From Actinomycetota bacterium (lineage in GTDB: Bacteria; Actinomycetota; Actinomycetes; Mycobacteriales; Jatrophihabitantaceae): a stretch of 9,922 nt of DNA. Under the pieces are notes generated by a model that was not told the DNA's origin, did not search any database, and was given only the letters and a program-made list of their open reading frames with translations. The DNA lies in contig JAFAWL010000316.1 of assembly GCA_019241805.1 (NCBI GenBank), forward strand, positions 1-9,922, in the 5' to 3' direction. A program made the translations under genes and the position numbers. Shown one piece after another: positions 5,437 through 9,922 of the stretch (position 1 is the first letter of the stretch; the number at the start of each line of letters is the position of its first letter).

Positions 5437-5464
5437 TTCGGCTCACGAGATTCGGCTCACGCGA
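5437..5464. repeat. Two-copy 14-bp tandem repeat
   Basis: TTCGGCTCACGAGA (5437-5450) is followed directly by TTCGGCTCACGCGA (5451-5464), with one mismatch. It lies in the convergent gap after adoK. Confidence 0.7.
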
Positions 5465-5500
5465 TCGCCTGACCCGATCGGAGAAAGCCGGTCGATCGGC
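5462..5500. terminator. Possible bidirectional terminator between adoK and asnB
   Basis: CGATCG at 5462-5467 can pair with CGATCG at 5475-5480 around a 7-nt loop, and GCCG/CGGC at 5487-5500 frames a third copy. The stems are short and no T-run is present, but the position between two convergent genes is right. Confidence 0.3.
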
Positions 5501-5502
5501 GT

Positions 5503-7392
5503 CTAAAGGCGGACCGGGTAAGTCGGCTCCGGCACGGCCGGCCGGATGCGATGTTCTACGAAGATGCCGTGCCAGATCATGAACACCAGCAACGTCCAGA
5601 TCTTGCGCGAGTAGTCGTGCGGCCCGGCGCGGTGTGCCTCGAGCAACCGCAATGCCGCGGCCGTGTCGATCAGCTGATCCGCCTGCGATTGCGTCATCAG
5701 CTCGCGAGCCCAGTCGTACATGACGTCCTTGAGCCAATGGCGGATCGGGACCGGGAAACCGAGCTTGGCCCGGTTGATCACGTGCGGCGGCACGATGTCG
5801 GCGATCGCCCGCCGCAACGCGTACTTGGTCGTTTCCTTGGTCAACTTCTGCGACGTCGGCAGGGTAGTGGCGATCCCGAAGACGTCGATGTCCAGGAATG
5901 GCACGCGCAGCTCCAGGCTGTTGGCCATGGTCATCTTATCGGCTTTGACGAGGATGTCACCGCGCAGCCAGGTGAATAGGTCGACGTACTGCATGCGAGT
6001 GGAACCGTCGAGGTGCTCGGTCGCGGCGTAAAGCGGTCGGGTCACGTCCATGTAGGACACCGCCGGGTCGAAGCGTCGATACACCCCCATCTCATCCGGT
6101 CGGAAGATGCGGGCGTTGCCGTAATAGCGCTCCTCGATGTCGATCGCGCCGCGGCGCAGCATGTCCTTGCCACGCAACCCTTCCGGTAGCCGAGACGACA
6201 CCGAACCGAGGCTGCGGCGCACCGGGCGCGGAAGCAATTCGAACGGTCGCAACGAGATCGGTTCCCGATAGATCGTGTACCCGCCGAACAGCTCGTCGGC
6301 GCCCTCGCCGGAGAGCACGACCTTGACGTGCTTACGCGCCTCCCGGGCGATGAAATAGAGCGGCACCAACGCGGGATCGGCCACGGGATCGTCGAGATAC
6401 CACACGACAAGCGGCAGGACGTCCATCATCTCCTGCGCTGTGACGACCTTTGTGATGTGCCGGACGCCAATGGCTCTGGCCGACTCGTCCGCGACGTCGA
6501 TCTCAGAGAAGCCCGCGCGCTCGAACCCGGTCGTGAACGTCAAGAGCTTGGGGTTGTGCCGCTTGGCCAACGCGGCGACGACGGTCGAATCGATGCCGCC
6601 GGACAGGAAAGACCCGACCGTGACGTCGGCCCGCATGTGCTTGGCGACCGAGTCCTCGAGAACCTCGCTGATCTCGCGATAGAGCTTGTCCGGATCGGGC
6701 ACCGCCTTGATGGCGAAGTCCGGATGGAAGTAGCGCTGCACCTGCGGTCGCTCGCCCGGCCGCACGGTGAACAGTGTGCCGGACTCGACCCGGCTGATGC
6801 CCTCCTGCATCGACGCGGGTTCGGGCACGTACTGCAGCGTCAGGTAGTGCTGCAACGCGCGCGGATCGACCGGTCGGTCTCCACTGAGCGCGAGCAGCGA
6901 TTTCTTCTCGCTGGCGAAGAACGAGCCGCGATCGTCGGTGTAGGTGTACAGCGGCTTGATCCCGAACCAGTCCCGGGCACCGAACAACACCCGCTCCTGC
7001 GCGTCCCAGATCACGAACGCAAACATCCCGCGCAGTTCCCGCACGATCTTCGGACCCATGTGGTGGTAGCCGGCCACGATCGCCTCGCCGTCCCCCCCGG
7101 TCTGAAAGACGGCCCCGAAGTCACGAGTCAACCGCTCGCGCAGCTCGATGTAGTTATAGATCTCACCGTTGAACAGCAGGTGGTAGCGATCGTTGAGGTA
7201 GGGCAGCGGTTGGTGGGAGCGGTCGATGTCGATGATCGAGAGACGGCGGAAGCCGATCGCGGCATCGGTGTCGTGCCACACTCCGCCCTCGTCCGGCCCG
7301 CGATGGCGCATCTGGCTCAACGCCGCGTCGATGTCAGGGGCGACCTGGGCCGCCGACCCGTCGGCCGAGAGAAATCCGATCAGTCCACACAC
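5503..7392 (-). CDS. asnB: Glutamine-hydrolysing asparagine synthetase (AsnB, Rv2201-like)
   Basis: A 629-aa class II glutamine amidotransferase joined to an ATP-dependent synthetase; it converts aspartate to asparagine using glutamine amide nitrogen. C2 becomes the N-terminal nucleophile after Met removal (MCGLIGF). RHRGPDEGG (29-37), NGEIYNY (75-81) and GGDGEAI (99-105) belong to the glutaminase site. The synthetase has the PP-loop SGGIDST (264-270), SGEGADELFGGY (361-372) and the C-terminal KLGFPVPIRHWL. The frame is open upstream, but only GTG 7392 places Cys at position 2. It follows the TusA gene by 22 nt on the same strand and may be co-transcribed, though a weak GATACT box in the gap could give a separate leaderless start. 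AsnB-like proteins also serve in secondary metabolism or cell-wall amidation; the conserved position beside adoK supports the housekeeping, M. tuberculosis-type AsnB. Confidence 0.93.
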   Translation of the reverse strand: MCGLIGFLSADGSAAQVAPDIDAALSQMRHRGPDEGGVWHDTDAAIGFRRLSIIDIDRSHQPLPYLNDRYHLLFNGEIYNYIELRERLTRDFGAVFQTGGDGEAIVAGYHHMGPKIVRELRGMFAFVIWDAQERVLFGARDWFGIKPLYTYTDDRGSFFASEKKSLLALSGDRPVDPRALQHYLTLQYVPEPASMQEGISRVESGTLFTVRPGERPQVQRYFHPDFAIKAVPDPDKLYREISEVLEDSVAKHMRADVTVGSFLSGGIDSTVVAALAKRHNPKLLTFTTGFERAGFSEIDVADESARAIGVRHITKVVTAQEMMDVLPLVVWYLDDPVADPALVPLYFIAREARKHVKVVLSGEGADELFGGYTIYREPISLRPFELLPRPVRRSLGSVSSRLPEGLRGKDMLRRGAIDIEERYYGNARIFRPDEMGVYRRFDPAVSYMDVTRPLYAATEHLDGSTRMQYVDLFTWLRGDILVKADKMTMANSLELRVPFLDIDVFGIATTLPTSQKLTKETTKYALRRAIADIVPPHVINRAKLGFPVPIRHWLKDVMYDWARELMTQSQADQLIDTAAALRLLEAHRAGPHDYSRKIWTLLVFMIWHGIFVEHRIRPAVPEPTYPVRL

Positions 7393-7399
7393 GGCATCC

Positions 7400-7405
7400 A
7401 GTATC
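7400..7405 (-). promoter_or_regulatory. Weak candidate -10 box of asnB
   Basis: Minus-strand GATACT lies 7 nt before the asnB GTG, between the TusA stop and asnB. The first base departs from TANNNT. No Shine-Dalgarno precedes asnB. Confidence 0.3.
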
Positions 7406-7414
7406 CCGGGCGCC

Positions 7415-7651
7415 TCAGCGCAGTCGGCGCACCTCGTAGCCGGGCGTGCCGTCGGCCGCAGGCGACGCGCCGATGAATTCGTGCTCGCGCAGGCGAGACC
7501 AGGCCCGCACGTCGGGCCCGGCGGCCGGATCGTCGGCCTCGACGCGGATAACCGCACCCACCGGCACCTGGTCGATCCGGCGGGCCAGCTCGATGATCGG
7601 GAGGGGGCAGCGCCGGCCTCGGCAGTCGAGCACGAGCGCGGCCGGACTCAC
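7415..7651 (-). CDS. TusA/SirA-family sulfur carrier protein
   Basis: A 78-aa protein of the usual TusA size. The active-site motif is visible as DCRGRRCPLPIIELAR (9-24): C15 in the CPxP motif carries a persulfide in this family. A predicted strand VGAVIRVEADDPAAGPDVRAW follows, and the chain ends with a strand (YEVRRL), giving the beta-alpha-beta-alpha-beta-beta TusA fold. In the family it relays sulfur from a cysteine desulfurase to acceptors such as tRNA thiolation or cofactor enzymes. Its GTG start overlaps the stop of the desulfurase-like gene (GTGA, 4 nt) with no Shine-Dalgarno, so translation must be coupled. Like its partner it contains no lysine. The direct operon pairing suggests the two proteins interact, even though the partner lacks the PLP lysine. 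Confidence 0.87.
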   Translation of the reverse strand: MSPAALVLDCRGRRCPLPIIELARRIDQVPVGAVIRVEADDPAAGPDVRAWSRLREHEFIGASPAADGTPGYEVRRLR

Positions 7652-8805
7652 GACGGCGCGTCCAGCTGGGCGCGCACGTTCGCCACGGCGTCGGGGAGCG
7701 CGTCGAGGAAGCGCTCGACCTGCTCGACCGTCGTGTCACGGCTGAGCGACACCCGTACGTTGCCCGAGGTCAGGGCGCCCATTGCCACTAGCACGTGGGA
7801 GGGCTCCAAGCTCGAGGACGTGCACGACGAACCTGACGAGACGGCGAATCCGCGACGGTCGAGTTCGAGCAACAGCGACTCGCCGTCGACGTAGAGGAAG
7901 GAGAAGGTGACCATGTGCGGCAGCCGGTCAACCGGATCACCCAGGACCTCGACATCGGGAATTCCGGCCGGGACGCGGGCCCGGATGCGATCGATCAGCG
8001 CGGACAGGCGGGACGCGGTCGCCGACTGTTCGCGGACCACAGCCCGCAGCGCCGCGGCCGCCCCGACCACAGCCGGGATGTCGGGCGGCCCGGGCACGCG
8101 CCCGTGATCGTCCGCCGGCGCGGGTGAGACCCACCGGGTGCCCGTCCGCACGGCCAGGACACCGACCCCGGCCGGACCGCCCCACTGCCGGGCGTCGGCG
8201 GCCAGAACGGACCAGCCGCAGGGTGCGGGCGTGTGCCCGAGCGTCTGGGTGGCATCGACGATCAGGGGCACGTCACCGAGGCGATCGGCGACCGCGGACA
8301 CCGGCTGGGCGGTGCCCACCTCGTGATTGGCCGCTTGCAGCGCGGCCGCGGCGACGGATGCCGCCCTAGCGCGCGCCACGAACGTGTCGACATCGACCCG
8401 GGCCAGGTGGTCGACCGGCACCGCCTCGGCCTCACCCCCGGCGGCGACGTGCCACTCGGCGGCGTGCAGCACGGCCGAGTGTTCGACGGCTGAGTGGACG
8501 AACCGCGATCCGCGACGCCGATTCCCGCGCATCGTGCCCAATACCGCGGCGTGCAGCGCGGTTAGGCCCGATGAGGTGAAGCTGATCTCGTCCGGACGAG
8601 CGTCGAGGACGTCGGCGACTGCCTCTCGAGCCGATGCCAACAGGATCGCCGCTCGCCGCCCGACGGCGTAGAGCCGGCCCGGGTCGGCCCAGCCGTCCGC
8701 CTGTGCTGCCATGATCGCCTCGCGGGCGACCGGGTGCAGCGGCACGCCGGAGGCCGCGTCTAGATAAACCGTCTCGTCCGAGACCGTTTCGACCGAGCCG
8801 TCCAC
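7648..8805 (-). CDS. Cysteine desulfurase-like protein lacking the PLP lysine (aminotransferase class V fold)
   Basis: A 385-aa NifS/IscS-like protein. Conserved family sites by comparison with E. coli IscS: YLDAASGVPLHP near the N-terminus (HAATTP equivalent), VEHSAVLH with H109 (H104, stacks on PLP), ANHEVGT with N161 (N155), VDATQ with D184 and Q187 (D180, Q183), VRVSL with R351 (substrate carboxylate) and the mobile-loop C328 in SSGSSCTSSSLEPSHVL (persulfide cysteine). However, the S-x-H-K motif that supplies a phosphate ligand and the Schiff-base lysine reads D204-A-R206-Q207 just before WGGPAGVG, and there is no lysine anywhere in the protein. It therefore should not bind PLP covalently and may be a pseudoenzyme or persulfide relay. 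The start is set at GTG 8805, six bases after a TACCGT box; GTG 8823, immediately next to a GAGGG run, is the alternative. It is divergent from ctaC and overlaps TusA by 4 nt. Confidence 0.88.
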   Translation of the reverse strand: MDGSVETVSDETVYLDAASGVPLHPVAREAIMAAQADGWADPGRLYAVGRRAAILLASAREAVADVLDARPDEISFTSSGLTALHAAVLGTMRGNRRRGSRFVHSAVEHSAVLHAAEWHVAAGGEAEAVPVDHLARVDVDTFVARARAASVAAAALQAANHEVGTAQPVSAVADRLGDVPLIVDATQTLGHTPAPCGWSVLAADARQWGGPAGVGVLAVRTGTRWVSPAPADDHGRVPGPPDIPAVVGAAAALRAVVREQSATASRLSALIDRIRARVPAGIPDVEVLGDPVDRLPHMVTFSFLYVDGESLLLELDRRGFAVSSGSSCTSSSLEPSHVLVAMGALTSGNVRVSLSRDTTVEQVERFLDALPDAVANVRAQLDAPS

Positions 8806-8811
8806 GCCACG

Positions 8812-8817
8812 ACGGTA
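8812..8817 (-). promoter_or_regulatory. -10 box of the desulfurase-like/TusA operon (leaderless)
   Basis: Minus-strand TACCGT is followed by six bases (CGTGGC) and GTG 8805. The same geometry precedes adoK and the DUF3043 gene, and it argues for the downstream GTG rather than 8823. Confidence 0.45.
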
Positions 8818-8852
8818 GGCCACCCCTCACCGCAGTGGCGTAAGCGGTCCGA

Positions 8853-8858
8853 TAGCCT
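8853..8858 (+). promoter_or_regulatory. Candidate -10 box of ctaC
   Basis: TAGCCT fits TANNNT and would start RNA near 8865. It lies about 35 bp from the divergent -10 box of the desulfurase operon, so both promoters share one short intergenic region. Confidence 0.4.
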
Positions 8859-8870
8859 TTCGACGGATCG

Positions 8871-9869
8871 ATGATCGTTGCGAAGGGCGGATCGCAGGTG
8901 CGTCGCAAGGTGCTGGCTCGCACTGGCCGGGTGGCCGTGTTGGCGGCGGCCCTGATGCTTGTCCTGACCGGCTGCTCGGCCCACGACGTGGAGCGTGATC
9001 TGCGTTTCGGCTGGCCGACTGGGATTACGGATCAGGGCACGCGGATGCGCGTGTTGTGGACGTGGTCGTCCGTGGCCGCGCTGGCCGTTGGCGTGCTGGT
9101 CTGGGGCCTGATCTTCTGGATCTGCCTGCGCCACCGTAAGAAGAACGACGACATCCCGCGGCAGACCAAGTTCAACCTGCCGCTGGAGATTACGTACACG
9201 GTAGTGCCGTTCATCATCATCGTGGTGCTTTTCTGGCGGACCGTGGTCACCGAGAACTACGTCGACAAGCTCACAGCGAATCCAACCAAGGACCCGAACA
9301 CGGTCGTGGTGAAGGTGGTCGCCTTCAAGTGGAACTGGGAGTTCGACTACGAGTCCAACAAGGGCCAGGCCACGACCTACGACAGCAGCACGACGGCGTT
9401 GAACACGGTCGGCACGTCAACCCAGATTCCGATTCTCGTGATTCCCAAGGGCACGAAGGTGCGCTTCATCGAGCACTCGCAGGACGTGATCCACGCGTTC
9501 TGGGTGCCCGAGTTCCTGTTCAAGCGTGACGTCATTCCCTACGGAACCGACGCGACGACGCGGGACAACCAGTTCGAGATCACCGCGACCACCGACGGGT
9601 CCTTTGTGGGGCGATGCGCCGAACTGTGCGGCACTTACCACTCACAGATGAACTTTGAGGTCCGCGTCGTGGACCCGGACGTCTTCAACAAATACCTCGA
9701 AGCCTTGAAACAGCTCGGCCCGAACGATCCGGCCCGCCAAGCCGAGGCACTTACGCAGGCCGGCATGTCGGCCTGCGCGACGACGACGCATCCGTTCAAC
9801 ACTGACCGCAGCCTCCGGGCGCCGACACAGCCCGGTACGGGTGCCAGCGACGCCGGAGGCTGTACATGA
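8871..9869 (+). CDS. ctaC: Cytochrome c oxidase subunit II (aa3 type), lipoprotein
   Basis: A 332-aa membrane-anchored subunit that takes electrons from cytochrome c (in actinobacteria from the cytochrome bcc complex) through its CuA centre. The signal peptide ends in a lipobox LTGC (C35), so the mature N-terminus is probably lipid-modified. Two helices follow (about 65-86 and 107-124). The cupredoxin domain carries WNWEFDY (155-161), IHAFWVPE with CuA ligand H208, and the CuA loop C249-A-E251-L-C253-G-T-Y-H257-S-Q-M260. The C-terminal tail is long, Gly/Ala/Thr-rich and carries extra cysteines (C302, C331). ATG 8871 is given; GTG 8898, nine codons downstream with AAGGGCGGA before it, yields a more typical short lipoprotein signal and is a real alternative. 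The 3' end overlaps ctaF by 4 nt and encodes an RNA stem that masks the ctaF ribosome-binding site. Confidence 0.96.
   Translation: MIVAKGGSQVRRKVLARTGRVAVLAAALMLVLTGCSAHDVERDLRFGWPTGITDQGTRMRVLWTWSSVAALAVGVLVWGLIFWICLRHRKKNDDIPRQTKFNLPLEITYTVVPFIIIVVLFWRTVVTENYVDKLTANPTKDPNTVVVKVVAFKWNWEFDYESNKGQATTYDSSTTALNTVGTSTQIPILVIPKGTKVRFIEHSQDVIHAFWVPEFLFKRDVIPYGTDATTRDNQFEITATTDGSFVGRCAELCGTYHSQMNFEVRVVDPDVFNKYLEALKQLGPNDPARQAEALTQAGMSACATTTHPFNTDRSLRAPTQPGTGASDAGGCT
9809..9862 (+). promoter_or_regulatory. RNA stem masking the ctaF ribosome-binding site
   Basis: CAGCCTCCGG (9809-9818) is the exact reverse complement of CCGGAGGCTG (9853-9862). The second arm contains the GGAGG ribosome-binding site of ctaF. 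The 34-nt loop can form a small CCCG/CGGG hairpin. A ribosome finishing ctaC would open the stem, so ctaF translation should depend on ctaC translation. Confidence 0.6.
9855..9859 (+). promoter_or_regulatory. Ribosome-binding site of ctaF
   Basis: GGAGG lies 6 nt before ATG 9866, inside the last codons of ctaC. Confidence 0.75.
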
Positions 9870-9922
9870 AGGTCGAAGCGCGGATCTTTCTGATCGTCGC
9901 CGTCTTCTGCTGGCTCGCCGCT
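9866..9922 (+). CDS. ctaF: Cytochrome c oxidase subunit 4 (CtaF), first 19 codons, cut by the right edge
   Basis: The ATG overlaps the ctaC stop (ATGA). The visible peptide MKVEARIFLIVAVFCWLAA matches the N-terminus of the actinobacterial small oxidase subunit IV, which typically begins MKVEA-x-x-F followed by a hydrophobic helix. In M. tuberculosis the gene after ctaC (Rv2199c) encodes this subunit, so context agrees. A GGAGG six bases upstream supports the start. The helix would insert in the membrane as part of the aa3 oxidase. Only the N-terminus can be judged here. Confidence 0.85.
   Translation, partial: MKVEARIFLIVAVFCWLAA

Noticed and set aside
5461..5468. GCGATCGC as the cyanobacterial HIP1 repeat
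   Set aside because: Only three copies are present and every gene is actinobacterial in type; it more likely reflects the general CGATCG excess.
6328..7476. A 382-aa open frame on the plus strand opposite asnB
   Set aside because: Typical antisense shadow in high-GC DNA. The minus-strand AsnB has all catalytic motifs across the same bases.
7393..7557. N-terminal extension of AsnB upstream of GTG 7392
   Set aside because: The enzyme needs Cys as residue 2, and the extension overlaps the TusA gene in another frame.
8806..8823. GTG 8823 as the start of the desulfurase-like gene
   Set aside because: The only Shine-Dalgarno-like run touches the start codon with no spacing, whereas GTG 8805 has a well-placed -10 box. 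It is not excluded.

Overview
The window is high-GC actinobacterial DNA. The coding genes use mainly G/C-ending codons, many starts are GTG, and the gene order follows a neighbourhood I know from Mycobacterium (ctaC, asnB, adoK, an A-type Fe-S carrier, DUF3043, cobT) and Streptomyces (ctaC, cysteine-desulfurase-like gene, PfkB kinase, Fe-S carrier, nadA, DUF3043). I cannot name a genus from the sequence alone. There are no RNA genes, CRISPR arrays or mobile elements, and every base is accounted for by genes or short intergenic gaps (all under about 185 bp).

Layout from left to right: the 5' part of a divergent cobT-like gene (minus, runs off the left edge); a 67-aa conserved small protein (plus); a DUF3043 two-helix membrane protein (minus); nadA quinolinate synthase (minus); a DoxX/DoxD membrane domain fused to a Rieske [2Fe-2S] domain (plus); an ErpA/HesB-type Fe-S carrier (plus) followed by a long hairpin terminator; adenosine kinase adoK (plus); then a minus-strand operon read right to left: cysteine-desulfurase-like protein, TusA-like sulfur carrier, asnB; and finally ctaC (plus), overlapping by 4 nt the first 19 codons of ctaF at the right edge.

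Functionally the block mixes Fe-S/sulfur handling (Fe-S carrier, desulfurase homologue, TusA), an oxygen-sensitive Fe-S enzyme (NadA), redox membrane proteins (DoxX-Rieske) and the aa3-type cytochrome oxidase (CtaC, CtaF), with nucleoside and asparagine metabolism interleaved.

The most striking observation is that the desulfurase homologue has lost its PLP lysine: the family's Ser-x-His-Lys motif reads DARQ, and the whole protein contains no lysine at all, while most other active-site motifs and the mobile-loop cysteine are kept and it is still translationally coupled to TusA. Other notable signals are a run of twelve consecutive A/T-ending codons over the first Rieske cluster box, a 10-bp perfect RNA stem that would hide the ctaF ribosome-binding site inside the end of ctaC, a Tat-like twin arginine before the last helix of the DoxX-Rieske protein, a recurring -10 box placed six bases before GTG starts (leaderless genes), and a 22-bp tandem repeat downstream of nadA.
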